A stretch of DNA of 64,000 nt from Shinella zoogloeoides (GCF_020883495.1 NZ_CP086611.1:308553-372552); one strand, 5' to 3'; shown: positions 9,041 through 18,326, counted from the stretch's first letter. A program made the numbers and translations. The notes: generated from the sequence alone by a model not told the origin.

Positions 9041-9370
9041 ATGACAAGCAAGACGACGAACAAATTTTCTTCTGAAGTCCGCGCCCGCGCCGTTCGAATG
9101 GTGGCCGATCATGAAGCCGAACATCCTTCCCGGTGGGCGGCTGTATCTTCCATAGCGGCCAAGATCGGTTGCTCGGCGCATACGCTCAATGAATGGGTGA
9201 AGAAGGCCGAGGTCGACAGCGGCAAGCGTGCAGGTTTGCCGAGTGACGTGGCGGAGAAGATAAAGGCTTTGGAGCGGGAGAACCGGGAGCTTCGTCAGGC
9301 GAATGAGATTTTACGCAAGGCCTCTGCGTATTTTGCCCAGGCGGAGCTCGACCGCCCACTGAAGCGATGA
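9041..9370 (+). CDS. IS3-family transposase OrfA
   Basis: 109 residues. An N-terminal helix-turn-helix ([20 protein letters not shown], residues about 35-56) binds the element ends. A C-terminal leucine-zipper-like helix ([18 protein letters not shown]) mediates multimerisation. The stop overlaps the orfB start as ATGA. orfB lies in the -1 frame, as expected for IS3 elements that make an OrfAB fusion by frameshifting. I could not identify a clear slippery heptamer. Confidence 0.94.
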   Translation: MTSKTTNKFSSEVRARAVRMVADHEAEHPSRWAAVSSIAAKIGCSAHTLNEWVKKAEVDSGKRAGLPSDVAEKIKALERENRELRQANEILRKASAYFAQAELDRPLKR

Positions 9371-10272
9371 TTTCCTTCATCGATGCACACCGCTCGGTGC
9401 TCGGGGTCGAGCCGATCTGCAGGCTGCTGCCGATTGCCCCGTCCACCTACTATGAGGTCGTTGCCAAACGCACGGACGTGGACCGCCTATCGGCCCGCAC
9501 CCGACGCGACATGGCCCTGAAGATCGAGATACGCCGGGTGTTCAACGAGAACTTCCAGGTCTATGGCGTGCGCAAAGTCTGGCGGCAGTTGCAGCGAGAA
9601 GGTTACGACGTTGCCCGCTGCACCGTCGCTCGGCTTATGAGAATGATGGGGCTTCAAGGCGTCATTCGCGGCAAGCCAGTCAAAACCACCGTGTCGGACA
9701 AGTCCGCTCCATGCCCGCTAGACCGGGTGAACCGACAGTTCTTCGCTCCCGCGCCGAACATGCTGTGGTTATCCGATTTCACCTATGTCGCGACTTGGCA
9801 GGGCTTCGTTTACGTGGCCTTCGTCATTGATGCCTTCGCTCGCCGTATCGTGGGTTGGCGGGCAAGCCGGGCGGCCCATGCGGGCTTTTTGCTTGATGCC
9901 CTCGACCAGGCGCTTCATGATCGGCGGCCCGTCAAACGCAGTGGGCTGGTTCATCATTCCGACCGCGGCTCGCAATACGTATCCATTCGCTATTCCGAAC
10001 GGCTGGCGGAGGCAGGCATCGAGCCGTCTGTCGGAAGCGTTGGTGATAGTTACGACAATGCTCTCGCCGAAACGATCAACGGTCTTTACAAGGCCGAGGT
10101 CATCCATCGGCGAGGACCATGGCGCAACTTCGAAGCCGTGGAGTTCGCCACGCTCGAATGGGTCGATTGGTTCAACAACCGCCGCCTTCTGGAGCCCATC
10201 GGCAACATACCGCCAGCCGAGGCCGAAGAACGATACTACGCCATGCTGGACGCACCAGCCATGGCCGCATAA
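9367..10272 (+). CDS. IS3-family transposase OrfB (DDE integrase)
   Basis: 301-residue catalytic subunit with a retroviral-integrase-type rve domain. A HTH_21-like segment ([14 protein letters not shown]) is followed by the acidic triad: Asp in WLSDFTYV, Asp in HHSDRGSQY, and Glu in [10 protein letters not shown]. This is full length and intact. It overlaps orfA by 4 bp. Confidence 0.95.
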   Translation: MISFIDAHRSVLGVEPICRLLPIAPSTYYEVVAKRTDVDRLSARTRRDMALKIEIRRVFNENFQVYGVRKVWRQLQREGYDVARCTVARLMRMMGLQGVIRGKPVKTTVSDKSAPCPLDRVNRQFFAPAPNMLWLSDFTYVATWQGFVYVAFVIDAFARRIVGWRASRAAHAGFLLDALDQALHDRRPVKRSGLVHHSDRGSQYVSIRYSERLAEAGIEPSVGSVGDSYDNALAETINGLYKAEVIHRRGPWRNFEAVEFATLEWVDWFNNRRLLEPIGNIPPAEAEERYYAMLDAPAMAA

Positions 10273-10284
10273 CTTAAGCCAAAC

Positions 10285-10311
10285 GGTCTCCGGTAAAGCC
10301 GGGGCGGTTCA
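10285..10311 (-). repeat. IS3 right terminal inverted repeat
   Basis: Partner of 8991-9017. It ends GGGGCGGTTCA and is followed directly by the GTTG copy. Confidence 0.93.
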
Positions 10312-10422
10312 GTTGGTTCCATAATTTAGCTTATGCGATCCATCGGTGTAGCCGGGTGGGTTCAAGTTTGAAGTGCGACTTGCGAATGATGCCAATGGGT
10401 TATCAACCGCAAGGACGCTGCC

Positions 10423-10629
10423 ATGAAACGCACCTACTCCCACATAGACCTAAATGAACGCCGCAGGATCGCCCGCTGGCGTCATGCTGGTCTGAGTATT
10501 GACACCATCGCGGAGAAGCTTGGACGCCATCGCTCGACGATTTTCCGTGAGGTCCGGCGCAACGTTTACATCGACAAGGAATGGCCGGAACTGAGCGGCT
10601 ATCATTGCGTGACCGCGCATGACATGGCC
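10423..10629 (+). pseudogene. IS30-family transposase, N-terminal fragment
   Basis: About 69 codons encode the IS30 N-terminal helix-turn-helix (RRIARWRHAGLSIDTIAEKLGRHRSTIFREV). The IS21 left end begins at 10630, after which the frame reads 21 unrelated codons to a stop at 10695. The DDE domain is missing, and the sequence beyond the IS21 right end does not resume it, so the rest of the IS30 copy was deleted or rearranged. The sequence just upstream (GGGTTCAAGTTTGAAGTGCG near 10358) may be the IS30 left end. Confidence 0.85.
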
Positions 10630-10753
10630 TGTGAGAGCGGCGGTGCAAAAGTCGGCCACGGTAGCGGCGGCATAATGCTGCTGCGGGCGGAGTAAAATCC
10701 GGCCACCTATTTCCTTTCTGCAATGATCGCAGGAGGGACAGGGGATCTACACC

Positions 10754-12250
10754 GTGGAACTTTATTTGAGGGTTCGCCTGGCTGTTTCGGAAGGGATGAA
10801 GCAGCGTCAGGCCGCGAAGCATTTCAACATCTCGCGAGAGACCGTGGCCAAGATGTTGGCCTATTCGACACCACCCGGCTATCAGCGTCGATCACCGATC
10901 CGGCGTCCGAAGCTGGATGCGTTTGTTTCGACGATCGAGCATTGGCTCGACGAAGATCTGAAGATGCCGCTAAAGCAACGCCATACTGCCAAGCGTGTGT
11001 TCGACCGCCTGCGTGATGAGTGCGGTTTCACCGGCGGCTACACGATCATCAAGGACTACATACGCGAGCGGGATCAGCGTCGGCAGGAGGTGTTCGTGCC
11101 GTTGTCGCATCCGCCCGGCCATGCGCAGGCCGACTTTGGCGAGGCGACGGTGGTGATCGGCGGCGTCGAGCAAAAGGCGCGTTTCTTCGTGCTGGATCTG
11201 CCGCATAGCGACGGCTGCTACGTGCGGGCCTATCCTGCGGCGGTGGCCGAGGCCTGGGTCGACGGCCACATCCATGCATTCGCCTTCTTCGGGGCCGTGC
11301 CGCAGTCGATCGTCTATGACAATGACCGTTGCCTGGTGGCCAAGATCCTGCCCGACGGCACACGCAAGCGGGCGGCGTTGTTCAGCGGCTTCCTGTCCCA
11401 CTACCTGATCCGGGATCGCTATGGCCGTCCGGGAAAGGGCAACGATAAAGGGAATGTCGAGGGACTCGTCGGTTATGCCCGACGTAATTTTATGGTGCCG
11501 ATCCCGCAGTTTGCGACATGGGATGCGTTCAACGCCTTTCTGGAAGAGCAGTGCCGCAAACGCCAGCGCGACAAGCTGCGCGGTGAGAGTGAGACAATCG
11601 GGGAGCGGCTACAGCGTGATCTGGCGGCCATGCGTCCGTTACCGGCGTCTCCCTTCGATGCCTGCGACCAGGCCAGCGCCAGGGTGACAGCCCAGTCGCT
11701 GGTGCGCTACAAGACCAACGACTATTCCGTACCGGTCGCCTATGGCCATCAGGACGTCTGGGTCCGGGGCTATGTCAATGAGGTGGTGATCGGCTGCCGC
11801 GGCGAGATCATTGCCCGTCATCCGCGATGCTGGGAACGGGAAGACGTCGTCTTCGATCCCGTTCATTATCTGCCGCTGATCGAGCAGAAGATCAATGCGC
11901 TGGATCAGGCGGCTCCACTCCAGGGCTGGAACCTGCCGGACGAGTTCGCGACGCTGCGCCGCCTGATGGAAGGCCGCATGGCAAAGCATGGCCGACGGGA
12001 ATACGTGCAGGTTCTGCGCCTGCTGGAGAGCTTCGACCTTGCGGACCTGCATGCGGCCGTGAAGCAGGCGATACAGCTCGGTGCGATCGGCTTCGATGCG
12101 GTCAAGCATCTGATCCTGTGCCGGGTCGAGCGCCGGCCACCGCGGTTGGATCTGTCGATCTATCCCTACCTGCCGCGGGCGACGGTCGAGAAGACCTCAG
12201 CGAAAGCGTATATGCGCCTCCTGTCGTCTGATGCGGGAGAGGCGGCATGA
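10754..12250 (+). CDS. istA: IS21-family transposase IstA
   Basis: 498 residues, starting at GTG 10754 about 13 bp after an AGGAGGGACAGG tract. The N-terminal helix-turn-helix is KQRQAAKHFNISRETVAKML. The rve catalytic core has acidic residues in QADFGEA (Asp), SIVYDN (Asp) and NDKGNVEG (Glu). The C-terminal domain is the one typical of IstA. The full length is intact. The last codons overlap istB by 4 bp (ATGA), coupling their translation. Confidence 0.96.
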   Translation: MELYLRVRLAVSEGMKQRQAAKHFNISRETVAKMLAYSTPPGYQRRSPIRRPKLDAFVSTIEHWLDEDLKMPLKQRHTAKRVFDRLRDECGFTGGYTIIKDYIRERDQRRQEVFVPLSHPPGHAQADFGEATVVIGGVEQKARFFVLDLPHSDGCYVRAYPAAVAEAWVDGHIHAFAFFGAVPQSIVYDNDRCLVAKILPDGTRKRAALFSGFLSHYLIRDRYGRPGKGNDKGNVEGLVGYARRNFMVPIPQFATWDAFNAFLEEQCRKRQRDKLRGESETIGERLQRDLAAMRPLPASPFDACDQASARVTAQSLVRYKTNDYSVPVAYGHQDVWVRGYVNEVVIGCRGEIIARHPRCWEREDVVFDPVHYLPLIEQKINALDQAAPLQGWNLPDEFATLRRLMEGRMAKHGRREYVQVLRLLESFDLADLHAAVKQAIQLGAIGFDAVKHLILCRVERRPPRLDLSIYPYLPRATVEKTSAKAYMRLLSSDAGEAA

Positions 12251-13005
12251 GCACCGAAGCACCCGACATCCTGCTCGCCCACTATCTCAAGACCCTGAAG
12301 CTGCCGACCTTCCAGCGCGAGCACCAGAAGCTGGCCCGGTTATGCGCCACCGAAGGCGTCGATCATGTCGGATACCTGTTCCGGCTTGCCGAACGGGAGA
12401 TGATCGAACGGGACCGCCGCAAGGTCGAACGTCGGATCAAGGCGGCTAAATTCCCGATCGTCAAAAGCCTCGACAGCTTCGACTTCACAGCCATCCCCAA
12501 GCTGAACAAGATGCAGGTGCTGGAACTGGCCCGCTGTGAATGGATCGAGCGCCGGGAGAACGTCATTGCGCTGGGCCCGAGCGGCACGGGTAAGACGCAT
12601 GTCGCGCTCGGTCTCGGCCTGGCCGCGTGCCAGAAAGGCCTGTCCGTCGGGTTCACGACAGCGGCCGCCCTGGTCAGCGAGATGATGGAGGCCCGCGACG
12701 AACGGCGTCTTCTTCGGTTCCAGAAACAGATGGCCGGCTACAAGCTGCTCATCATCGACGAGCTGGGCTTTGTGCCGCTGTCAAAGACCGGCGCGGAATT
12801 GCTGTTCGAGCTGATCTCGCAACGCTACGAGCGCGGGGCCACCCTGATCACCAGCAATCTTCCATTTGACGAATGGACGGAAACCCTGGGGTCCGAACGA
12901 TTGACCGGCGCTCTGCTCGATCGCGTTACCCACCACGTCAACATCCTCGAGATGAACGGCGACAGCTATCGCCTCGCTCAAAGTCGAGCCCGAAAGGCCG
13001 GCTAA
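12247..13005 (+). CDS. istB: IS21-family helper ATPase IstB
   Basis: 252 residues, AAA+ ATPase of the DnaC/IstB type that assists IstA in target selection. Walker A is GPSGTGKTH (near residue 116) and Walker B is LLIIDELGFV. The length matches the family. It follows istA with a 4-bp overlap. Confidence 0.96.
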   Translation: MSTEAPDILLAHYLKTLKLPTFQREHQKLARLCATEGVDHVGYLFRLAEREMIERDRRKVERRIKAAKFPIVKSLDSFDFTAIPKLNKMQVLELARCEWIERRENVIALGPSGTGKTHVALGLGLAACQKGLSVGFTTAAALVSEMMEARDERRLLRFQKQMAGYKLLIIDELGFVPLSKTGAELLFELISQRYERGATLITSNLPFDEWTETLGSERLTGALLDRVTHHVNILEMNGDSYRLAQSRARKAG

Positions 13006-13026
13006 AACTACTCTCAAAAAATCGCC

Positions 13027-13083
13027 GCGCCGGCCTGAGACCCCCGCTCGGGCTACGCCCTCCCGGCCGTCTCAGGCCGGCGC
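13027..13083. terminator. 15-bp perfect hairpin inside the IS21 right end
   Basis: Arms 13027-13041 (GCGCCGGCCTGAGAC) and 13069-13083 are perfect inverted copies with a 27-base loop. They lie 21 bp past the istB stop and just inside the right terminal repeats. It may stop istAB transcription or shield the transposase genes from outside transcription. No T-tract follows. Confidence 0.55.
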
Positions 13084-13308
13084 CACAGTGGCCGACTTTT
13101 GCTCCGCCCCGTGGCCGGTTTTTACTCCGCCGTTGACACCGGCCGGTGACGGTTTCTGCTCTTCGGATGGCAGGCGTGGAAATGGTCGAGGCGCTGTTCG
13201 CACCGGCGTTCCATGCTATCTAGACGTGATGAATTTTGCGGCAGGCACAATGGGCCTGCTTTAAGAGAACAGCGCTCACGGCTTCACGCGAGCGAATGAC
13301 AACGGCGG

Positions 13309-14361
13309 ATGGAAGGCGTAGGTTCACCCTTGGTTGCAGGTAAGGAAAGAACTGGCGGAAAGGCGCGCGGCATCGCACGGCGGGCGACGTTGTCCGACGT
13401 TGCCGCGGAGGCCGGGGTTTCGACGGCCGTCGTCAGCTATGTTCTCAACGGCGGGCCGCGCAATGTATCGGAAACCACGCGGATAGCCGTCGAACAGGCG
13501 ATGGAGAAGTTGAATTACCGGCGCAATCCTGTTGCGAGCGCGTTGACGGCGGGGCGTTCGAACCTCGTCGGGCTTCTGGTGCCGGACCAGTCCAACCCTT
13601 TCTTTGCCGAACTTGCCGGTGAATTTGAAAGAGAAGGGCGTGCTCGGGGTTATCTGACGATGCTGGGCAACACATCGCATGACGCCTCGATCGAGCTGGA
13701 TTATGTGCGCGCCCTTGCGGACTGGCGGGTCCGGGCCGTTTTCGTAGCCAGCGTGAACGAGCACGAATTCGTGGTCGATGGTTGCCCGATCATCTACGTT
13801 CATTCTGCCCCGGCCAAGAGCCGGCTGACCGCGGCGCTGTTCGACGATTTCGGCGGGGGGATTACGGCCACGCGGCATCTGATCGCTCATGGCTACGAAG
13901 ATATCCATTGTCTGGCGGGGCCAAGCGACTTCGGCCCGTTCGGACATCGCCGGCGCGGCTGGGAGGCGGCGATGAGCGAGGCCGGCCTGTCGACAAAGGG
14001 GCGCGTACACTATGTCGCCGCGTCCCGATTGGAGGCGGCAAGGCAGATTCGTGACCTGATGATGGGCGACCGTTGTCCGCGAGCGATTTTCTCGACAAGC
14101 GACGAACAGGCTCTGTCGGTGCTCAGGGCAGCGGCCGAGGCAGGTAAAAGCATCCCGGGCGATGTCGCGCTGGTTGGGTTCGACGGCATAGCCGAGGCGC
14201 TTCAGGGCAGACCCCGCATAACGACCATCGCCCTTCCCCTGCGCCGGCTCGCGGTCGAGGTTTTCAACGCCATAGAGGATTGCGGCTCGACTGACCGGCG
14301 GCACGAACCGCTGCAGGGCCAATTGACGATAGGCGAAACCTGCGGCTGCCAAGTGGCGTGA
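13309..14361 (+). CDS. LacI-family transcriptional regulator
   Basis: 350 residues. The HTH (ATLSDVAAEAGVSTAVVSYVL, residues about 26-46) and hinge helix (NPVASALTAGRSN) are followed by a periplasmic-binding-like effector domain. This begins LVGLLVPDQSNPFFAELA and ends with a GFDGIAEAL segment. The roughly 25 residues before the HTH are longer than usual, so a start inside (for example TTG 13330) is possible. No sugar-uptake or catabolic operon adjoins it. The IS21 end lies 170 bp upstream, so its target genes may have been lost or moved. Confidence 0.9.
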   Translation: MEGVGSPLVAGKERTGGKARGIARRATLSDVAAEAGVSTAVVSYVLNGGPRNVSETTRIAVEQAMEKLNYRRNPVASALTAGRSNLVGLLVPDQSNPFFAELAGEFEREGRARGYLTMLGNTSHDASIELDYVRALADWRVRAVFVASVNEHEFVVDGCPIIYVHSAPAKSRLTAALFDDFGGGITATRHLIAHGYEDIHCLAGPSDFGPFGHRRRGWEAAMSEAGLSTKGRVHYVAASRLEAARQIRDLMMGDRCPRAIFSTSDEQALSVLRAAAEAGKSIPGDVALVGFDGIAEALQGRPRITTIALPLRRLAVEVFNAIEDCGSTDRRHEPLQGQLTIGETCGCQVA

Positions 14362-14559
14362 AGCGCATTAGGTCCTTTTCAACGCCAGGACCCGGTTGAT
14401 GTGCCGTTGCCGCTCGCTTAGCGTGGACGTAGTATCTCCTAGTGCTTCCCGATAAGCGGTGACACGCTTCTATAAACCGTTCGCCGGAAGGACTGGACCT
14501 GGTGACACAATCATCGATACGGCATCACCTTTGCCATGCGGCATTCCTGCCGCCTATCA

Positions 14560-14721
14560 TTACAACGTCTGCGGTGCGATGAACTGATAGTAGGCCCAGG
14601 CGAGCACGATCACCGCGGCGACGGCGAGCCAGAGTAGCCTTTTTTTCGGACCCGACGCGGCAGGCTTGTTTTCCTGCTTCGGCTTCCGTGGCTCGAATTT
14701 CAGAACATTGTTGTCGTTCAA
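14560..14721 (-). CDS. 53-residue single-pass membrane protein
   Basis: Starts at TTG 14721 with GGAGG (complement of 14727-14731) five bases upstream. The longer upstream frame has no such site. The peptide starts with [18 protein letters not shown], a polar basic stretch, then KKRLL and one membrane segment (about residues 30-47, rich in A/V/L), and a short tail. It looks like a small N-in anchor protein. The function is unknown. It is divergent from pncB, from which its start is 241 bp away. Confidence 0.7.
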   Translation of the reverse strand: MNDNNVLKFEPRKPKQENKPAASGPKKRLLWLAVAAVIVLAWAYYQFIAPQTL

Positions 14722-14962
14722 GGCGTCCTCCGTGGCATTGCGAGACGGTGAAAGTTCTGCGGCCTGCTCATGGCGGCCCTGCTCTTCGAAAATCACGGGG
14801 CTTCTATCATGGCTGACCGCCTGCCGGAAGTTCGACCTATCCTGTCGGGGGCATGGATGGCCCATTCGGCTTGCAATCGGCGTTTCGATCAACGAGGCTG
14901 CGGGCCTGCCGGCCGCTTGCGGGCGGGAAAGGCTGAAGGACAGCATCGAAGCAGGAGCAGGC

Positions 14963-16267
14963 ATGGCCGTCAACGATATCGCGACCCGTACCTACGACCA
15001 CAATTTCCGGCTCGACCCGATCGTGCGCAGCCTGCTCGACACGGATTTCTACAAGCTGCTGATGCTCCAGATGATCCGGCAGCTTCATCCCGATGTGAAC
15101 GCTACCTTTTCGCTGATCAACCGCACGAAGAGCGTGCGGCTGGCCGATATCATCGACGAGGGGGAGCTGCGTGCGCAGCTCGACCATGCCCGCAGCGTGC
15201 GTTTCACCAAGAAGGAATTAATCTGGCTTGCCGGCAACAGCTTCTATGGCCGCGCGCGCATGTTCGGCCCGGATTTCATCGCCTGGCTCGCGGCCTTCCA
15301 GCTACCGGAATACGACCTGCGCAAGGTGGATGGGCAGTATGAGCTGCATTTCGACGGACCGTGGACGCATACGTCCATGTGGGAGATTCCGGCGCTTGCG
15401 ATCATCAACGAAATGAAGTCGCGCGCGGCGATGCGCGACCGGGGGCGTTTTGCGCTCGATGTGCTCTATGCCCGCGCCAAGGCGCGGCTCTGGGAGAAGG
15501 TGGAGCGGTTGCGGCAGTTGCCCGATCTGGTCATTTCCGACTTCGGCACGCGGCGGCGGCATGGCTTCCTCTGGCAGCGCTGGTGCGTGGAGGCGCTGAA
15601 GGAGGGGCTTGGAGAGCGCTTTATCGGCACCTCCAACGTGCTGCTCGCCATGGATGCCGATCTCGAGGCGATCGGCACTAATGCGCATGAACTGCCAATG
15701 GTCGCCGCTGCGCTCGCGGACGGCGACGAGGCGCTGGCGCGCGCGCCCTATCAGGTGCTGGAGGAGTGGCGGCAGCACTATAACGGCAACCTGCTGATTG
15801 CCCTGCCCGATGCTTTCGGCACCACCGCTTTCCTCGCCCAAGCGCCGGACTGGGTGGCGGACTGGACCGGCTTTCGCCCGGACAGCGCGCCGCCGATTGC
15901 CGGCGGCGAACAGATCATCGCGTGGTGGCGCGGCAAGGGGCGCGATCCGCGTGAAAAACTGCTGATCTTTTCCGATGGCATGGATGTCGACACGATCGAG
16001 GAGACCTACCGGCATTTCCATGGCCGCGTGCGCATGAGCTTCGGCTGGGGCACCAATCTTACCAACGATTTCCGCGGCTGCGACCCGGATGGCGGGACGC
16101 GCCTCGATCCGATCTCGCTGGTCTGCAAGGTGACGAGCGCCAATGGCCGCCCGGCCGTCAAGCTCTCGGATAATCCCCTGAAGGCGACCGGCGCGCCGGC
16201 GGAAATCGAACGCTATCGCCGCGTCTTCGGCATCGAGGGGCAGAAGGCGATTCCCGTGCAGGTGTGA
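14963..16267 (+). CDS. pncB: Nicotinate phosphoribosyltransferase
   Basis: Converts nicotinate, PRPP and ATP to nicotinate mononucleotide in NAD salvage. It has 434 residues from the ATG at 14963 (AGGAG 8 bases upstream); the frame stays open to 14666 but without family similarity. Visible family features are [20 protein letters not shown] at the N-terminus, [14 protein letters not shown] near residue 195, GTSNVLLA, and near the C-terminus [11 protein letters not shown] with VKLSDNP. The length fits the PncB clade. A 16-bp palindrome separates it from the convergent Rrf2 gene. Confidence 0.96.
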   Translation: MAVNDIATRTYDHNFRLDPIVRSLLDTDFYKLLMLQMIRQLHPDVNATFSLINRTKSVRLADIIDEGELRAQLDHARSVRFTKKELIWLAGNSFYGRARMFGPDFIAWLAAFQLPEYDLRKVDGQYELHFDGPWTHTSMWEIPALAIINEMKSRAAMRDRGRFALDVLYARAKARLWEKVERLRQLPDLVISDFGTRRRHGFLWQRWCVEALKEGLGERFIGTSNVLLAMDADLEAIGTNAHELPMVAAALADGDEALARAPYQVLEEWRQHYNGNLLIALPDAFGTTAFLAQAPDWVADWTGFRPDSAPPIAGGEQIIAWWRGKGRDPREKLLIFSDGMDVDTIEETYRHFHGRVRMSFGWGTNLTNDFRGCDPDGGTRLDPISLVCKVTSANGRPAVKLSDNPLKATGAPAEIERYRRVFGIEGQKAIPVQV

Positions 16268-16273
16268 GGTTGG

Positions 16274-16289
16274 CCTGCCGCGCGGCAGG
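16274..16289. terminator. Short GC palindrome between pncB and the Rrf2 gene
   Basis: CCTGCCG-CG-CGGCAGG lies in the 31 bp between two convergent stops. It is a possible bidirectional terminator, without a T-tract. Confidence 0.4.
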
Positions 16290-16298
16290 TCATTCGCC

Positions 16299-16763
16299 TC
16301 AGCCGGCGCGCTGTTCCAGCGCCTCGTCCTCGATCATGGCGGATGCCCCGGGCACGGCGACGAACTGTTCGAGCGTCATTGTGTCGAGGATCGAGGCGAT
16401 GGCGTCGCGCACCTCGGTCATCGCCCGGCGGACCTGACAGCCTTCCGGATCGGCGCAGTCCTCGCAGGCCTCGTAGGCCGTGCGGCTTGCGCAGCGGATC
16501 GGCGCAAGCGGCCCGTCGAGCACGCGGATGGCGTGGCCGATGCGGATCTCGGAGGCGGGATGCGACAGCGAATAGCCGCCGCCCGGCCCCTTCTTCGAGC
16601 GCAGCATGCCGGCATTGCGCAGCTCGAGAAGGATCGTGTCGAGGAATTTCTTCGGAATATTGTTGCGCAGCGCGATTTCGCTGACGAAGGCCGTTTCACC
16701 CGGGGCGAGGCGCGCGAGGTCCACGAGGGCCTTCAGTCCGTATTTTCCCTTTTTCGTCAGCAT
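16299..16763 (-). CDS. Rrf2-family transcriptional regulator with four-cysteine cluster
   Basis: 154 residues from the start MLTKKGKYGLKALVDLA. A longer frame to 16829 adds 22 residues without family similarity. The winged HTH (residues about 1-65) includes RSKKGPGGGYSL. The cysteines C91, C100, C103 and C109 could hold an iron-sulfur cluster or sense thiols, as in IscR, NsrR, RirA and CymR relatives. It is divergent from tauABC, so sulfur- or redox-responsive control of taurine uptake is a reasonable inference. A motif in its upstream region resembles one ahead of the organosulfur operon at 61.3 kb. Confidence 0.88.
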   Translation of the reverse strand: MLTKKGKYGLKALVDLARLAPGETAFVSEIALRNNIPKKFLDTILLELRNAGMLRSKKGPGGGYSLSHPASEIRIGHAIRVLDGPLAPIRCASRTAYEACEDCADPEGCQVRRAMTEVRDAIASILDTMTLEQFVAVPGASAMIEDEALEQRAG

Positions 16764-17231
16764 TCCGGTCTGCTTTCCATAGGCGTGTGCGGCGGCATGG
16801 ACGCGGTTGCGCCCGGCAATTCTCACCATCGTCTTCGGGAAGATCGGGCGGCTTGCCCTGTCGGGCGCTGCCGATTGATTCGAGGCAACGAAGTGCGAAA
16901 AAACATATAAAAACAGTATAATTACTTTGAGCTTACGACTGCAAGGAAATTGGCCGGCTTTCGTCGTCTTTTCATGCCGAAAAGCAAGTATTCCTTGCGG
17001 ATGGCAGCATTTTTGTCACGGGATTTGCGTTCGTAGCCGCTCAAGGCGACGAATCCGCGCCGTGCAACCTGCCGGGCGGCCCGTTTCACGCTCCTCCTGC
17101 AAAACGCAAAACCAATCGCTGCCGGCCTGCGGAATTGAGGCGAATATTTCTCTACTAAATTTACCGAATATATAGCCTTGAAGTCCGGCCCGCCGCAGAT
17201 CGCCGGGCGACGGCAACTTGAGGAGACGACA
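16764..17231. promoter_or_regulatory. Divergent promoter region between the Rrf2 regulator and tauA
   Basis: 468 bp without a gene, with two AT-rich patches. One (16895-16925) contains ATATAAAAACAGT (16905-16917) and probably holds the regulator promoter on the reverse strand. The other (17140-17175) has direct repeats of CGAATAT at 17141-17147 and 17165-17171, ending 61 bp before the tauA ATG. These are candidate operators for the Rrf2 protein. The assignment is inferred from position only. Confidence 0.4.
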
Positions 17232-18236
17232 ATGACCATTACCCGCAGAACCCTGCTGGCCGCCACCGCCGCCCTTGCCATGGCCGCCTCGTTCGGCGCA
17301 GCCCATGCCGGCGACGTGACGCTCAATATCGGCTACCAGCCGATCGTCGAGCCGTCGCGCGTGCCTCAGGCCGATGGCACCTATGAGAAGGTGACGGGGG
17401 CCAAGATCAACTGGCAGAAATTCGACGGCGGCGCGGATGTGATCGCCGCGATTGCATCCGGTTCGCTCGATATCGGCTATGTCGGCTCCTCGCCGCTGGC
17501 CGCTGCCGCCAGCCGTGAGCTGCCCATCGAGACGATCTTCGTCGTCGGCCTCATCAGCGAGGCGGAAGCGCTTGCGGTGAAATCCGTCGAGAAGCCGGAA
17601 GACCTTGCCGGCAAGAAGATCGCCACGCCCTTCGTCTCCACCGCGCATTACAGCCTGCTGACGGCGCTGAAGCACTGGAACGTCGATCCCAAGTCCGTCG
17701 AAATCCTCAACCTGCGCCCGCCGGAAATCGCGGCGGCCTGGCAGCGCGGCGATATCGACGGCGCCTATGTCTGGGATCCGGTTCTGGCCGAACTGAAGAA
17801 GGACGGCAAGGTGCTGGCGACGTCCGCCGACGTCGCCGACTGGGGCGGCCCGACCTTCGACGCCTGGATCGTCAGCAAGAAATTCGCCGAGGAGCACCCG
17901 GACGTCGTGACGGCCTTCGTGAAGGTGACCGGCGAGGCGACGGCGGCCTACCGCGCCGACCCCGAGGCATGGAGCGCCACCTCGCCCGAGGCCGAGAAGA
18001 TCGCCCGCCTGACCGGCGCCAGGCAGGAAGAGGTGCCGGCGCTCCTCAAGGGCTACATCTTCCCGACACTGGAAGAGCAGGCCGGCGAGGCGCTGCTCGG
18101 CGGCGGTACGGTGAAGGCGGTTGCCGACACCTCCGCCTTCCTGCTGGAGCAGGGCAAGATCCCGGCGGCGCTGTCCGACTACAAGCCCTACGTTTCCACT
18201 CGCTGGGTCAGCGACGCGAGCAAGCTCGCCTACTGA
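17232..18236 (+). CDS. tauA: Taurine ABC transporter substrate-binding protein
   Basis: Periplasmic taurine receptor with 334 residues. GAGGAGACGAC precedes the ATG at 17232. The signal peptide (residues 1-25) has a twin-arginine-like TRRTLLAA start and ends AAHA. Close likeness to E. coli TauA shows in ALKHW after HYSLL, IAAAWQRGDIDGAYVWDP, and the early GSSPLAAAASRELPIE. It is the first gene of tauABC. No tauD dioxygenase follows, so sulfonate release must rely on an enzyme elsewhere, or taurine is used by another route. Confidence 0.93.
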   Translation: MTITRRTLLAATAALAMAASFGAAHAGDVTLNIGYQPIVEPSRVPQADGTYEKVTGAKINWQKFDGGADVIAAIASGSLDIGYVGSSPLAAAASRELPIETIFVVGLISEAEALAVKSVEKPEDLAGKKIATPFVSTAHYSLLTALKHWNVDPKSVEILNLRPPEIAAAWQRGDIDGAYVWDPVLAELKKDGKVLATSADVADWGGPTFDAWIVSKKFAEEHPDVVTAFVKVTGEATAAYRADPEAWSATSPEAEKIARLTGARQEEVPALLKGYIFPTLEEQAGEALLGGGTVKAVADTSAFLLEQGKIPAALSDYKPYVSTRWVSDASKLAY

Positions 18237-18326
18237 CCTCGCCCCTCGCGGCGGAGGCGGCCCGGCGGCGCGCGAGCGCTGCCGGGTCGTCGCCGGACCG
18301 GACGACAAGATTTGCCTGGAGGCCCC

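Larger units (their letters stand above)
8991..10311 (+). mobile_element. Complete IS3-family insertion sequence (1321 bp)
   Basis: The boundaries are set by 27-bp terminal inverted repeats (8991-9017 and 10285-10311) differing at one base. They start TG and end CA as in the IS3 family. GTTG lies directly outside both ends (8987-8990 and 10312-10315), a likely 4-bp target duplication. It contains orfA and orfB with no visible disabling mutation, so it looks recent and possibly active. Confidence 0.93.
10630..13138 (+). mobile_element. IS21-family insertion sequence (about 2.5 kb)
   Basis: Contains istA and istB flanked by related terminal repeats. The left outer copy is 10630-10659 and the left inner copy 10687-10706. 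The right inner copy is 13088-13107 and the right outer copy 13111-13138, inverted. The shared core is CGGAG(T/C)AAAA followed by CCGGCCAC or TCGGCCAC. Multiple end repeats are typical of IS21. No convincing target duplication flanks the element, so one side was probably rearranged after insertion. It lies inside the IS30 remnant. Confidence 0.88.

Noticed and set aside
8991..13138. Composite transposon formed by the IS3 and IS21 elements
   Set aside because: The two elements are from different families with unrelated ends, and no cargo gene lies between them, only an IS30 remnant.
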